64,000 nucleotides of DNA from Rhodobacteraceae bacterium UBA6213 (GCA_002421605.1 DISJ01000013.1:197976-261975); one strand, 5' to 3'; shown: positions 50,660 through 59,962, numbered from the stretch's first letter. The notes: a model not told the origin generated them from the sequence alone. Program-made: numbers and translations.

Positions 50660-51964
50660 TCAGAGCAAAAACAGCACGATCCCCGGAAATGCCAGCAGCA
50701 GCAACACCCGCACCAGATCTGACGCCACAAACCACAGAACCGGGCCATAAGCGGCGCTTGCCGGGGTTTCACGGTCGAGCGAGGTGATGACAAAGAGGTT
50801 CATCCCGACAGGTGGTGTGACCAGCCCGACCTCGACCACGATCAGCACCAGCACTCCGAACCAGACCGCAGTATCCCCAGCACCAAGGCCAAAATCGAGC
50901 CCCGAGATCAGCGGCCAAAAAATCGGAATGGTCAGCAAGATCATCGACAAGCTGTCCATCACACAGCCGAGTGCCAAGTAGAACAGCAGGATCAACCCCA
51001 GCACCGCAAGCGGCCCAAGACCCAGCCCTGCGATAAATGCAGACATTTCCTGTGGCACCCTGGCATAGGCAAGAAAGCCGTTGTAAAGCGCCGCACCAAG
51101 CAGGATGAAAAAGATCATTGCAGTGGCGCGCGCGGTTTCCAGCAATGCCTCGGTCAACCCGCCCCAGCCTAGCCCGCCTCCGGCCCATGCCATCAACCCG
51201 GTGCCCGCAGCACCTATGGCGGCACCCTCGGTTGGGGTGAACCAACCGCCCCAGATGCCCCCCACCACCAGCGCGAAAATTGACGCGACCGGCCAGAGCG
51301 CCAGCGTGGCGCGGACACGATTGCCGCGCGCGGGCACGACTGCGGCAGTTTTCGGGTAGCGGCGCACATAAAGCGCGATCACCACCCCATAGCCCAGCGC
51401 CGCCAACAAGCCCGGCAGCAGTGCCGCAAGAAAAAGATGGGCGATGTTGGTTTCGGTCAGGATCGCGTAAATCACCAAGACAACCGAGGGCGGGATGAGA
51501 ATACCAAGCGTGCCGCCCGCCGCCAACGTGGCGACCGAAAACCCGCCCGCATAGCCCGCGCGGCGCAGCTCGGGCAGTGCCACCTGCCCCATCGTGGCGG
51601 CAGTAGCCAATGACGAGCCGCAGATCGCCCCGAACCCCGCCGACGCAACGATGGCGGCCATTGCAAGCCCCCCGCGCCAGTGCCCAACCCACGCCCCCGC
51701 CGCGCGAAACAGGGCGCGGCTCATACCGCCACGGGTGGCAAACTGACCCATCAGCAGGAACATCGGAATCACCGCGAGGCTGTAGCTGGAAAACGTCGAG
51801 TAGCTTTCGGTCTTGAGCCGTGCCAACACCATCGCAGGGCTACCGGTAACAAGCGTTAGCCCCACAACTCCCACAGCGAACATCGCCAGGCCGATTGGCG
51901 CGCGCGCAAAGATTAGCGCCAGCAATAGCGGAAACGAGGCAATGCCAAGTGCAAGGGCGCTCAT
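50660..51964 (-). CDS. TRAP transporter large permease subunit (DctM-type)
   Basis: A 434-residue, about 12-TM permease with DctM motifs: GFGAICGSSLATAATMGQVALPEL, GTLGILIPPSVVLVIYAILTETNIAHLF, the WFTPTEGAAIGA loop, ALGCVMDSLSMILLTIPIFWPL and VGLVTPPVGMNLFVIT. The start is the ATG at 51964, 3 bp from the end of the small subunit gene. No DctP-type receptor gene lies beside it. Confidence 0.9.
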   Translation of the reverse strand: MSALALGIASFPLLLALIFARAPIGLAMFAVGVVGLTLVTGSPAMVLARLKTESYSTFSSYSLAVIPMFLLMGQFATRGGMSRALFRAAGAWVGHWRGGLAMAAIVASAGFGAICGSSLATAATMGQVALPELRRAGYAGGFSVATLAAGGTLGILIPPSVVLVIYAILTETNIAHLFLAALLPGLLAALGYGVVIALYVRRYPKTAAVVPARGNRVRATLALWPVASIFALVVGGIWGGWFTPTEGAAIGAAGTGLMAWAGGGLGWGGLTEALLETARATAMIFFILLGAALYNGFLAYARVPQEMSAFIAGLGLGPLAVLGLILLFYLALGCVMDSLSMILLTIPIFWPLISGLDFGLGAGDTAVWFGVLVLIVVEVGLVTPPVGMNLFVITSLDRETPASAAYGPVLWFVASDLVRVLLLLAFPGIVLFLL

Positions 51965-52449
51965 GCGCGCCCCCTGAACGCGTCCCAGGCGCTGACCAGT
52001 GCTGCCATCCACGCTGCGGCTGCGCAGGCCGCATAGGCCCACCAAATCGGCACGGCCAACAGAAACGTTGTCTCGCCACTGCGCGCCTTGGCCAATGTAC
52101 CTGCGCCCAGCCGCCACGCGATCAGCACCATTGCCGCGGCCATGCCAATCGCCCAGAGCCGGACCAGTGCAGCATTGGCGCGCCTCGGCAGCCGCGCGGT
52201 AAAAACCTCAACCGCCGCATGCGCGCGGTCAATCTGCGCCAGGGGCAAAAAGGCAAAGACCACAAAAGCCACGCCCAGTTCGACCAGTTCATAGCCCGCA
52301 CGTACAGGGCCAAACCCCGCCAAACCCAGCCGCGCCAGCGCGTTTCCTGCAACGCTGACGCAAATCATTGCCACCAACGCCAGCAGCACCGCGCCACCCA
52401 GCAGTGCCAACCCGCGTGCCAGCCCGCGCACCAACCGCTCAACCCTCAT
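51961..52449 (-). CDS. TRAP transporter small permease subunit (DctQ-type)
   Basis: A 162-residue four-helix membrane protein (GLALLGGAVLLALVAMICVSVAGNALARLG, VELGVAFVVFAFLPLAQIDRAHAAVEVF, LWAIGMAAAMVLIAWRLGAGTL, FLLAVPIWWAYAACAAAAW). The RAHAAVEVF segment is a DctQ feature. The ATG at 52449 gives MRVERLVRG; an in-frame ATG at 52494 would add 15 residues. It overlaps the large-subunit start and also the end of a small ORF upstream. Confidence 0.8.
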   Translation of the reverse strand: MRVERLVRGLARGLALLGGAVLLALVAMICVSVAGNALARLGLAGFGPVRAGYELVELGVAFVVFAFLPLAQIDRAHAAVEVFTARLPRRANAALVRLWAIGMAAAMVLIAWRLGAGTLAKARSGETTFLLAVPIWWAYAACAAAAWMAALVSAWDAFRGRA

Positions 52450-52606
52450 ATGTCGCCAATCCCGCCCAAAGGTGCACGCAAAGCTCCGCGTCATTGACCC
52501 CGATCTTCGCCAACCCGGACAGCCACACCGCCTTGCGCGCCTTGGCGGGTTTTGCCGAAAGGGGGGCAATGGCAAGGGCCAGCATCTGATCTCTCTTTAG
52601 CGGCAT
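52439..52606 (-). CDS. Small ORF upstream of the TRAP small subunit, hypothetical
   Basis: A 55-codon frame that ends 11 bp inside the DctQ gene. The protein has a believable composition (KPAKARKAVWLSGLAKIGVNDAELCVHL) but matches no family I know. No clear ribosome site precedes the ATG at 52606; an internal ATG at 52585 follows AGAGAG more closely. It could be a small gene coupled to dctQ or the tail of a lost receptor gene. Confidence 0.35.
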   Translation of the reverse strand: MPLKRDQMLALAIAPLSAKPAKARKAVWLSGLAKIGVNDAELCVHLWAGLATYEG

Positions 52607-52806
52607 CGATTGGCGCGCACTATGTTGGGGACAAGGAAGCCTGTCCAGTCACAGGGCACGAAATTGCGGCGCAAGCCACGGACCACAGCATCGCGTGTGG
52701 CAGCTGGATCGACCAAATACAGCTTGCCCCTGCGACAACACCGCTGGCCTCGGCGCGCGGATAGGGGCAAGATCGCGCCAAGCGCACAACCGTTGGATTG
52801 GCCCCG

Positions 52807-54579
52807 ATGACAATCGACCAGATCATTCTATTCACGCTTTTCACTATCTTCTTCGGCATGTTGCTTTGGGGGCGGTTTCGGTATGACGTGGTCGCCTTTA
52901 CGGCGTTGATGGTGGGTGTGGTGTTGGGAGCCGTGCCAACCGACGCGGCCTTTTCAGGCTTTGGCCACCCAGCAACACTCGTTGTCGCTTTGGTGCTGAT
53001 CGTTTCGGCTGGGCTGGTGCGCTCGGGTGCGGTTTTCCTCATTACCCGCACGCTGGTCGATGCGTCGCGCAGCTTGGGTGCACATATCGCCCTGATGGGG
53101 GCGATCGGCGCCGTGCTTTCGGCATTCATGAACAACGTCGCGGCCTTGGCGCTTTTGATGCCGGTTGAAATTCAGACCGCGCGCAAAGCCGGGCGTTCGC
53201 CGGGGCTGTCGCTGATGCCGCTTAGCTTCGCCACGATCCTCGGCGGTATGGCAACTCTGATCGGAACCCCGCCCAACATCATCATTTCCGCCATTCGTGA
53301 AGATGCCCTGGGCGAACCCTACAGCATGTTCGACTTTGCCCCCGTGGGCGCAACCGCTGCCTTCGCGGGACTGGTTTTTGTAGCGCTTGTGGGCTGGCGC
53401 CTGATTCCGGTGCGTGAAAACACGGTCGCCACCGCCGAGAACCTGTCGGAATACATGGCCGAACTGACCATTCCAAAAGGCAACAAGTCGATTGGCAAAC
53501 GCGTTGGCGAGTTGGCCGAAGCGGCCGAAAAGGCAGACGTTGCCATTTTGGGCGTGATCCGGGGCGGCAAGCGACGGTATGGCCCGGTTCGGAATGCGGT
53601 GCTAGAGGCCGGTGATATACTGGTCATCGAGGCAACGCCCGACGCGCTTGATGAGTTTCGTGCGGCGCTAAAATTCACCGTTGCGGACGAAGCGCGTGAG
53701 GACCGGCTGAATGCTGCAGGTGAAGGCGTCGAGATCATTGAGGTGTTGGTGCCCGATACGGGCCGCCTGGTAGGCAAGACGGCGCTTTCGGTTGGGCTGG
53801 AATCGCGCCAGAGCACCGTTCTTTTGGGTATTTCGCGGCGCGGCAAGCGAATCACCCAGCAATTACGCAAAACCGAAATCCAGACCGGCGACATTCTGCT
53901 TTTGCTGGTGCCGCGCGACACCGGGGCCGACGTGACCGAATGGCTGGGTTGTCTGTCGCTGGCAGCGCGCGGGCTGAAGGTAACTGTCGATCACAAGGTC
54001 TGGCTTGCCATCGGCATCTTTGCGGCAGCGGTCGCTGCGGCAAGCTTTGGGCTGATCTATCTGCCAATTGCGCTGGGGCTAGTGGTGGTTGCCTATGTGC
54101 TAACCGGGATCCTGCCGCTGACCGAGCTTTATACGCATGTGAACTGGCCCGTGGTGGTGCTTCTCGGCTCGATGATCCCTCTGGGCAACGCGCTGGAAAC
54201 TTCGGGCGGCACAGAGTTGATTGCCGCGGCGCTAGTGAATGTCACCGAAGGAATGCCCGCATGGGCGATCCTGACTGCATTGATGTTGGTGACGATGACC
54301 TTGTCGGATGTGCTTAACAACACCGCCACAACAATCGTCGCCGCGCCGGTTGGCATTCAGATGGCGCAGACACTGGGCGTATCGCCCGAACCGTTTCTGA
54401 TGGCCGTGGCCGTGGCCGCTTCTTGCGCCTTTCTCACCCCGATCGGGCACAAGAACAACACGCTGATTCTTGGCCCGGGCGGGTATTCCTTTGGCGATTA
54501 CTGGCGGATGGGCCTGCCGCTTGAGATCATCATCGTTGTGGTCACCATCCCGGCGCTGTTGGTTTTCTGGCCGCTTTAG
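52807..54579 (+). CDS. SLC13-family anion transporter with two TrkA-C (RCK-C) domains
   Basis: A 590-residue transporter split by a cytoplasmic insert. The N-terminal membrane half includes the hallmark NNVAALALLMPVEIQTARKAG and ATLIGTPPNIIIS. Two TrkA-C domains follow at about 213-292 and 311-375 (ending GDILVIEATPDAL and GDILLLLVPRD). The C-terminal half has LSDVLNNTATTIVAAPVGIQMAQ and FLTPIGHKNNTLILGPGGYSFGDYWRMG. Relatives move sulfate or di- and tricarboxylates with Na+. The inserts could bind a nucleotide or other ligand and gate transport. The start is the ATG at 52807. It stands alone on the plus strand. Confidence 0.88.
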   Translation: MTIDQIILFTLFTIFFGMLLWGRFRYDVVAFTALMVGVVLGAVPTDAAFSGFGHPATLVVALVLIVSAGLVRSGAVFLITRTLVDASRSLGAHIALMGAIGAVLSAFMNNVAALALLMPVEIQTARKAGRSPGLSLMPLSFATILGGMATLIGTPPNIIISAIREDALGEPYSMFDFAPVGATAAFAGLVFVALVGWRLIPVRENTVATAENLSEYMAELTIPKGNKSIGKRVGELAEAAEKADVAILGVIRGGKRRYGPVRNAVLEAGDILVIEATPDALDEFRAALKFTVADEAREDRLNAAGEGVEIIEVLVPDTGRLVGKTALSVGLESRQSTVLLGISRRGKRITQQLRKTEIQTGDILLLLVPRDTGADVTEWLGCLSLAARGLKVTVDHKVWLAIGIFAAAVAAASFGLIYLPIALGLVVVAYVLTGILPLTELYTHVNWPVVVLLGSMIPLGNALETSGGTELIAAALVNVTEGMPAWAILTALMLVTMTLSDVLNNTATTIVAAPVGIQMAQTLGVSPEPFLMAVAVAASCAFLTPIGHKNNTLILGPGGYSFGDYWRMGLPLEIIIVVVTIPALLVFWPL

Positions 54580-54723
54580 CCGCGCCGCAACGGTTTGGTG
54601 GAGGGTGGCAGATTGCAGCCGGTCCGTGGCACGGGCACATGCACGCCTTGCCGTATCGGCGTTGCGGGCGGGCGCCATTTGAGGCATGAAGTCTAGGTTC
54701 AGTCAAATCGCAAGGGCATCACG

Positions 54724-54888
54724 ATGGATTACGGAAAATCTGGGATTCCCAAATCGAGCAAGTCGGGGACCAGCTACGTCGATCATAACGCCAAGGGAAC
54801 CGACAAGAACCCCTTTGGCGAGCAATCGAAGAAGGCAGAGCTTCTGGCACGCATGAAAGCCGCGGCAGACGCCAAAACGCAAAAGTAG
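54724..54888 (+). CDS. Conserved-looking 54-residue small protein
   Basis: A basic, hydrophilic protein (MDYGKSGIPKSSKSGTSYVD..., then NPFGEQSKKAELLARMKAAADAK) without membrane segment or Cys. AAGGGC precedes the ATG at 54724. The Lys/Gly/Ser-rich start and the KAELLARMKAAA helix at the C-terminus look like a genuine small gene of this bacterial group, but I know no function. It follows the SLC13 gene by 144 bp and converges on the oxidoreductase gene. Confidence 0.65.
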   Translation: MDYGKSGIPKSSKSGTSYVDHNAKGTDKNPFGEQSKKAELLARMKAAADAKTQK

Positions 54889-54980
54889 CCTAACCATTTC
54901 GGCCACAAATGGCGGCAGCTATGCGCGGCATTCATTGGCACCGACGGGGATTGCACCCGGCTTATGGCGGGCGGGTTCGC

Positions 54981-56027
54981 TTAACGTAGTTCCAGCACAA
55001 TTTTGCCGATGTGCCCCTTTTCAGCGAATGCGCGTTGCGCGCTGGAAATTTCGCGCAGCGGATAGGTTTCTGCGACCAGTGGCACAATTTCGCGACGCTC
55101 GATCCGGCCGATCAGATTGCCAAAGACCTCTGGCTCCAGCACCGTGCAGCCAAAGAAACTGAGGTCTTTGAGGTAAAGCGTGCGCACGTCCAACTCGACG
55201 ATCGCACCACCAATCGCCCCGGCGACAGCATAGCGCCCCCCAGGGCGCAGCAGATCGAGCAAGGCGGGCCATTTTGGGCCGGCGACCAAATCAACAACAA
55301 CATCGATACTGTTCGCGCCAATCTCGGCAACGAAGTCATCGTTTCGATCCAGCGTTTTTATTGCACCCAGATCCATCAGGTTTTGGGCCTTCGACGCGCT
55401 GGTGACTGCGATGACATTCGCGCCGCGTGCGCGGGCCAATTGCACGGCGGCCGACCCCACGCCTCCCGAGGCGCCCGTGACCAGAACCGTCTCGCCCTTT
55501 TGCACGTTTGCGCGCGTCAACATGTTTTCGGCCGTGGAATAAGAGCAGGGAAAGGAGGCCAGTTCAACATCGGTCAGATCGCTGACCACCTTATACACAT
55601 GGCGCGAAGCGACCCGTGTATATTGGGCAAAACCGCCGTCGCATTCAGACCCGAAATACCACGGCTTGCCAAGCCGCGCGCCATTCGCCTCGCGCAGGCA
55701 AGGCTCAATCAATACGCGTTCGCCGATGCGGGCGGGATCGACCGCCTCGCCCACCGCAACAATCTGGCCGCAGACATCCGCGCCCTGAATACGGGGAAAC
55801 ACAAGCGGTGTGCCGGACCATCCCGCATCGTCTGCCTCTGCATCGCCCTTCGAGTACCAAGCGGTGCGCGTGTTGATGTCGGTGTTGTTCACTGCGGCGG
55901 CAGCAACGCGGACCACGACGTCACCCTTGCCCGGGGCAGGAGCCGCAAGATCATCGCGCCACACCAGCATCTCGGGGCCGCCATGGCCGGTTAGAACGAC
56001 GCCGTGCATTTTTGCTGGCAGGGTCAT
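54981..56027 (-). CDS. MDR-family quinone oxidoreductase / zinc-type alcohol dehydrogenase-like protein
   Basis: A 348-residue medium-chain dehydrogenase/reductase. The N-terminal GroES-like half includes GHGGPEMLVWRDDLAAPAPGKGDVVVRVAAAAVNNTDINTR. The NADP-binding motif is VLVTGASGGVGSAAVQLARARGANVIAV. The catalytic-zinc Cys/His set is not evident, which favours the NADPH:quinone reductase branch. The ending GKIVLEL is typical. It is a single gene converging with the small-protein gene. The substrate is unknown. Confidence 0.82.
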   Translation of the reverse strand: MTLPAKMHGVVLTGHGGPEMLVWRDDLAAPAPGKGDVVVRVAAAAVNNTDINTRTAWYSKGDAEADDAGWSGTPLVFPRIQGADVCGQIVAVGEAVDPARIGERVLIEPCLREANGARLGKPWYFGSECDGGFAQYTRVASRHVYKVVSDLTDVELASFPCSYSTAENMLTRANVQKGETVLVTGASGGVGSAAVQLARARGANVIAVTSASKAQNLMDLGAIKTLDRNDDFVAEIGANSIDVVVDLVAGPKWPALLDLLRPGGRYAVAGAIGGAIVELDVRTLYLKDLSFFGCTVLEPEVFGNLIGRIERREIVPLVAETYPLREISSAQRAFAEKGHIGKIVLELR

Positions 56028-56200
56028 ATCACGCTCCGCCTTGGGAAAGGGGCAAAACTCGCGGCACAGCGTGTGTTTGTCAACCGGGACGAAAAGCCGC
56101 TACGGCTTGAGTAAGGTCCACGCAGCATTTTCCAACCCGGCCGCACAAAGCATCACGGTTTTGCGCCAAACGCAAATGCGATGCTTCGCCAGTGGAAGGA

Positions 56201-56437
56201 TCAAGCTGCAAGCCAGTTTTCAAGCTTGACCACGTCAGGCAAGCCGCCCGCGTGTACAAGTTTTCCGTCGACCGAAATACCCGGCGTGGACATTACCCCC
56301 GCCATCGCGATGGACTTTGCGTCCGTCACCTTTTCTACATCAACGTCGATGCCCAGGCGCGCGGCTGCATCCTTGACCAGTTGCACCGTGGTCTCGCAGC
56401 GATTGCAGCCCGGACCAAATACTTTGACGGTTTTCAT
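56201..56437 (-). CDS. Thioredoxin-like protein with CxxC (redox-active disulfide protein 2 type)
   Basis: A 78-residue mini-thioredoxin with the active-site motif GPGCNRCETT (Cys11, Cys14) and the cis-Pro region VMSTPGISVDGKLVHAGG. This family accompanies DUF318/ArsP-type permeases. It lies 11 bp after the permease gene on the same strand and is the last gene of the ArsR operon. It probably exchanges thiols or metalloid ligands with the permease. Confidence 0.85.
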   Translation of the reverse strand: MKTVKVFGPGCNRCETTVQLVKDAAARLGIDVDVEKVTDAKSIAMAGVMSTPGISVDGKLVHAGGLPDVVKLENWLAA

Positions 56438-56448
56438 GAAGTTTCCTT

Positions 56449-57510
56449 TCAGAAGATCAGATTGAACAAAAATCCGACAGCAAGAATGCCGGTACCTACC
56501 ACGCCGACGAACACCGCGATCAGGCGCAGGGTCAGCACTTGCTTGAGGATAATCATCTCGGGCAACGAAAGCGCGATCACGCTCATCATGAAGGCCAACA
56601 CCGTGCCAAGTGCCGCCCCTTTGCCAAGAAGCGCTTCGACAATCGGAATGACACCAGCGGCGTTCGTGTAAAGCGGGATTCCCATGACAACTGCGACGGG
56701 CACCGACCACCACGCATCCGCGCCCATGATCTGCACCATGAGGTCTTCTGGCACATAGCCGTGGATCAGCGCGCCCATGGCGATACCGACAATGATCCAG
56801 AGCCAGACCTTGCCGAAAATCTCGCGCACCGCCTCGATGCCCAGTTTGTAGCGATCAACCACGCTTAGGTGTTCTTCTGTGAGGGATGCTGTCGCATTGG
56901 CCCCTGAATGAATATCGCGCACCCAGTCTTGCAACCACCCTTCAAGGCGAAGTTTGCCGATGACAAAGCCAGCGACAATGGCAATCGCAAGACCAAAGAC
57001 GAGGTAGGTCACGGCCACCTGCCAACCGACCAGCCCGAACAGCAGCACCAGCGCCACCTCGTTGATCATTGGTGCTGCGATCAGGAAAGAGAAGGTCACC
57101 CCAAGCGGCACCCCCACCGACACAAAACCGATAAACAGCGGCACCGCCGAGCAAGAGCAAAAGGGCGTAAGCACACCAAGGCCCGCCGAGAGCACATTTC
57201 CCACGCCCTGACGTTTGCCCGATAACAGCGCGCGTGTCTTTTCTGGCGAAAAGTAACTGCGCACGACACCCATGACAAAAACGATCAGCGTCAGCAGCAT
57301 CATCACCTTGGGAACATCATAAAAGAAAAAGGCAATTGCCTCGCCGGTGTGGCTGTGCCGATCAATCGGGAAAAACGATGTCACCCATTCCGAGACGGGG
57401 ATCAGTTGATGATAGACCAGCCACCAAAGCGTGACAAAGGCTGCAACACCCAAGTGCCAGCGCCAATCCGGGCGCGAAGGATGTGCGGGGTTAGTGACCT
57501 CGATACTCAT
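56449..57510 (-). CDS. Permease of the DUF318/ArsP_1 family
   Basis: A 353-residue, roughly eight-TM protein with the family signature GVLTPFCSCSAVPLFIGFVSVGVPLGVTFSFLIAAPMINEVALVLL, where the CSC cysteines are the candidate metalloid or thiol ligands. The second half repeats the pattern around GIPLYTNAAGVIPIVEALLGKGAALGTVLAFMMSVIALSLPEMIILKQVL. ArsP relatives export organoarsenicals; others have different or unknown cargo. Its ATG overlaps the arsR stop. Confidence 0.85.
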   Translation of the reverse strand: MSIEVTNPAHPSRPDWRWHLGVAAFVTLWWLVYHQLIPVSEWVTSFFPIDRHSHTGEAIAFFFYDVPKVMMLLTLIVFVMGVVRSYFSPEKTRALLSGKRQGVGNVLSAGLGVLTPFCSCSAVPLFIGFVSVGVPLGVTFSFLIAAPMINEVALVLLFGLVGWQVAVTYLVFGLAIAIVAGFVIGKLRLEGWLQDWVRDIHSGANATASLTEEHLSVVDRYKLGIEAVREIFGKVWLWIIVGIAMGALIHGYVPEDLMVQIMGADAWWSVPVAVVMGIPLYTNAAGVIPIVEALLGKGAALGTVLAFMMSVIALSLPEMIILKQVLTLRLIAVFVGVVGTGILAVGFLFNLIF

Positions 57511-57797
57511 GCGGCTTGCACCTCCTGCGCCTGTGCGGCCGCAAAGGCGGCGGTGATGAATGCTTCAATTTCGGCAGGAATGGCAGGGTTTAACCGGTAG
57601 CGCACCCACTGCGCATCACGGCGATCAACCACCAACCCCGCTTGCCTCAGCACCTGCATATGGCGCGACATGCGGCTCTGCGTGACGCCAAGCAACTTCA
57701 TCAACTCGCAAACGCAATGTTCTTTGCCGTCATAGAGAATCCGCATCGTCTGAAAACGCGTCGGCTCCGCCAAAGCGGACAAGATGGGAAGAATCAT
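57507..57797 (-). CDS. ArsR-family metalloregulator
   Basis: A 96-residue ArsR/SmtB repressor starting MILPILSALAEPTRFQTMRIL. The metal-site candidate in helix 3 is CVCEL (Cys28, Cys30), the ArsR-type position. The DNA-binding helices are MKLLGVTQSRMSRHMQVLRQAGLV, followed by the wing DRRDAQWVRYRL. The ATG at 57797 is supported by the palindrome 16-31 bp upstream. It heads the permease/thioredoxin operon. Confidence 0.88.
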   Translation of the reverse strand: MILPILSALAEPTRFQTMRILYDGKEHCVCELMKLLGVTQSRMSRHMQVLRQAGLVVDRRDAQWVRYRLNPAIPAEIEAFITAAFAAAQAQEVQAA

Positions 57798-57812
57798 GGT
57801 CTGCACTCCTTC

Positions 57813-57828
57813 ATGCGCATAAGCGCAT
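57813..57828 (-). promoter_or_regulatory. ArsR operator palindrome
   Basis: ATGCGC-ATAA-GCGCAT (57813-57828) is a perfect 6+4+6 inverted repeat, contained in a tandem GCGCATAA repeat (GCGCATAAGCGCATAAG). It begins 16 bp upstream of the arsR ATG, and its half-sites resemble known ArsR/SmtB boxes. Confidence 0.65.
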
Positions 57829-58049
57829 AAGTTAATCTGCCGAACCATGATCTGGATCAATGTCTGCGCCGACCGCCGGGGCAAGTTGAAGACGGATGCG
57901 GGGGGCGCAGCGCCGTGGTCGGTAGAACATTAGGCGCAAGTAGTTCTTTGCGCGGCAAGAACGAGCCGCGACAGTGGAATACTCCGACCCATCCGACAGT
58001 CCGTCAGGTCATAATCGCCCACTCGCAGCGCTCGTTTTCCTGCACCGGA

Positions 58050-59606
58050 TCAGAGCAGCCATTGAACCGGCAGCAGGCGGATCAGCCAGAGCATAAGTCG
58101 CAGTGGCAGCGTGGAGTTTGGTTCGGTATCTAAAACGAAGGCATTTCCTTCTGGATCATTCGTGGTCCAGTACATGTGTCCTTCGGAATCTTTGGTCACA
58201 TGATACGCAATCGACGCCAAGTTTGCATCGAGCCAGTCTGACATGCTGCTGGCAAGACTGCTGCTGTCGATCAGCAGCCCCATCTCTGTGTTCAACCGTT
58301 TTGACCGGGGATCGAAATTGAATGAACCGATGAAGGCGCGGCGACGGTCGATCGCAAAACTTTTCGCGTGCAGCGCGGCCTTTGAAAGCTCTACAACTCC
58401 AAGATCGCTGATAGTGCGCCGCACACCGTCTTCGCTTCGTAGTTCATAGACATCCATCCCGCCTGAAATCAGCGCATCCCGGTATTCGGTGTACCCGGCA
58501 TGGACCGGAACGACATCCGTGGCTTCGAGTGAATTTGTGAACACCCGAACGCGAACGCCGCTTTCGACGAAATCGACCATTTTCTCGACTGCCGATGTGC
58601 CCGGTATGAAATAGGCCGAGATGATGTCGAACGAGCTTTCCGGCGTTCCAATCTCGGCCATCAGGCGGCGGAACATCACATCCGTTTCGTCACTCAACCC
58701 CAAGACCTTGGCAGGATCGTCGCTGAACAGAATCGTCGACACCCATTCCAGCGGTAAGCTTACTTCCTGAATCCTCTCGACCAAAGACGAGGCGCGCACG
58801 ACTTCGGAGTATGCGCGGCCCTGTAGCGTGTCGCGCAGCGCCGTGTCGCGATCGTCCAGCCGAGTTTCCGCCCCCGGCTGCAACTGGATCAGGCTTTGAA
58901 CCGGATAGGCCGAGCCACTTGTCCAATAGCGAAAGAAATCGGCGCCGACGTCGCGCGCGGCAGGGCCAACAGCCAGCACATCAAGATCGAGAAACGAAAG
59001 CCCGCTGCCGGTTTCAAAATAGTCATCGCCAATATTTCGCCCACCAACAACCGTCACGATACCGTCGACTGTGAAGGATTTGTTGTGCATCCTTCGGTTC
59101 AACCGAAAGAAATCGAAGGCATAATTGAGCAGCCGATGGTCGCGCAGCGTGAACGGGTTGAAAATGCGGACCTCGGCCGTAGGCAAGGCCGCAAGTGCTG
59201 CCAGTTCCTGATCTAGCGCCGGGGTGCCGTTATCATCGACCAACAGGCGAACCTGCACGCCGCGCCGCGCCGCCGCCTGCAATTCGGCAAGCAGGCGGAT
59301 GCCGGTCAAATCATCGTTCCAGATGTAGTATTGCGCATCGATCGACGAAGCGGCGCTTCGTGCCAAAACTATGCGCGTCGCGAAGGCATCGACCCCGCTA
59401 TCAAGCAGCATGATCCCCGACTTGCCGGGATGTTCTGCGCCAAGAGGTAGAAGAGTCTCGGCAAGTCCCGTTTCGGCAGGTTCAGCCGGCCCGCGCGCAC
59501 CACTTTCGCTCACGAGTGCAGGTAGGGGAAACGCCACGCGCAAGGCGATAATGATCGCGGCAAAGCACACTGCAACAATGAAGAAAAATCTGACTGCTTT
59601 CAGCAT
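58050..59606 (-). CDS. Phospholipase D-family protein (cardiolipin synthase-like)
   Basis: A 518-residue protein with one N-terminal membrane anchor (FFFIVAVCFAAIIIALRVAF) and two HKD motifs: HNKSFTVD followed by GGRNIGDDYF, and HAKSFAID followed by IGSFNFDPRSKRLNTEMGLL. Each ends in a conserved GxRN or GSxN. The catalytic domains face the periplasm. Activities in the family include cardiolipin synthesis and phosphodiesterase; the ClsC-like subfamily lacks the usual two-TM N-terminus, as here. It stands alone. The start is the ATG at 59606, preceded by GGAGAAGAA. Confidence 0.85.
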   Translation of the reverse strand: MLKAVRFFFIVAVCFAAIIIALRVAFPLPALVSESGARGPAEPAETGLAETLLPLGAEHPGKSGIMLLDSGVDAFATRIVLARSAASSIDAQYYIWNDDLTGIRLLAELQAAARRGVQVRLLVDDNGTPALDQELAALAALPTAEVRIFNPFTLRDHRLLNYAFDFFRLNRRMHNKSFTVDGIVTVVGGRNIGDDYFETGSGLSFLDLDVLAVGPAARDVGADFFRYWTSGSAYPVQSLIQLQPGAETRLDDRDTALRDTLQGRAYSEVVRASSLVERIQEVSLPLEWVSTILFSDDPAKVLGLSDETDVMFRRLMAEIGTPESSFDIISAYFIPGTSAVEKMVDFVESGVRVRVFTNSLEATDVVPVHAGYTEYRDALISGGMDVYELRSEDGVRRTISDLGVVELSKAALHAKSFAIDRRRAFIGSFNFDPRSKRLNTEMGLLIDSSSLASSMSDWLDANLASIAYHVTKDSEGHMYWTTNDPEGNAFVLDTEPNSTLPLRLMLWLIRLLPVQWLL

Positions 59607-59962
59607 GGCTTCTTCTCCTCGGTTACAAGAGGAATTGGATTTCGCAAACCAGCTGCATCTCTGGCGCGGCCAGAATGACAAGCTATCGCCAGATCAACGC
59701 AAGGTCCACCACGGCCCATCCGCGGAGTGGCAAAGTTCAACTGTTCCGATACCCCGCGCGTGATCTGAGCCCTTTGAGAATTGGGCCGCGCTATAGTTTG
59801 CCGTCCCGACTTGACCCACGACAGCACATCGGCGAGACACTATATACTTGGAACGCGCCACAAAGCAGATAAGCGCCGACGCCCGGCAGAAGGGTCGCAG
59901 TCGCAATTTGGATGGCGATGTTCACTTGCAGAAAATTCGGTGCGATTCATGAGGTCGACCAT
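59607..59962. other. Divergent promoter region between the PLD and response-regulator genes
   Basis: About 355 bp without a gene I can support. It should hold both divergent promoters. No clear repeat was seen. Confidence 0.4.

Noticed and set aside
52620..53135. Minus-strand open frame opposite the SLC13 start
   Set aside because: Antisense to the transporter; Thr/Ala/Pro-rich and no motif.
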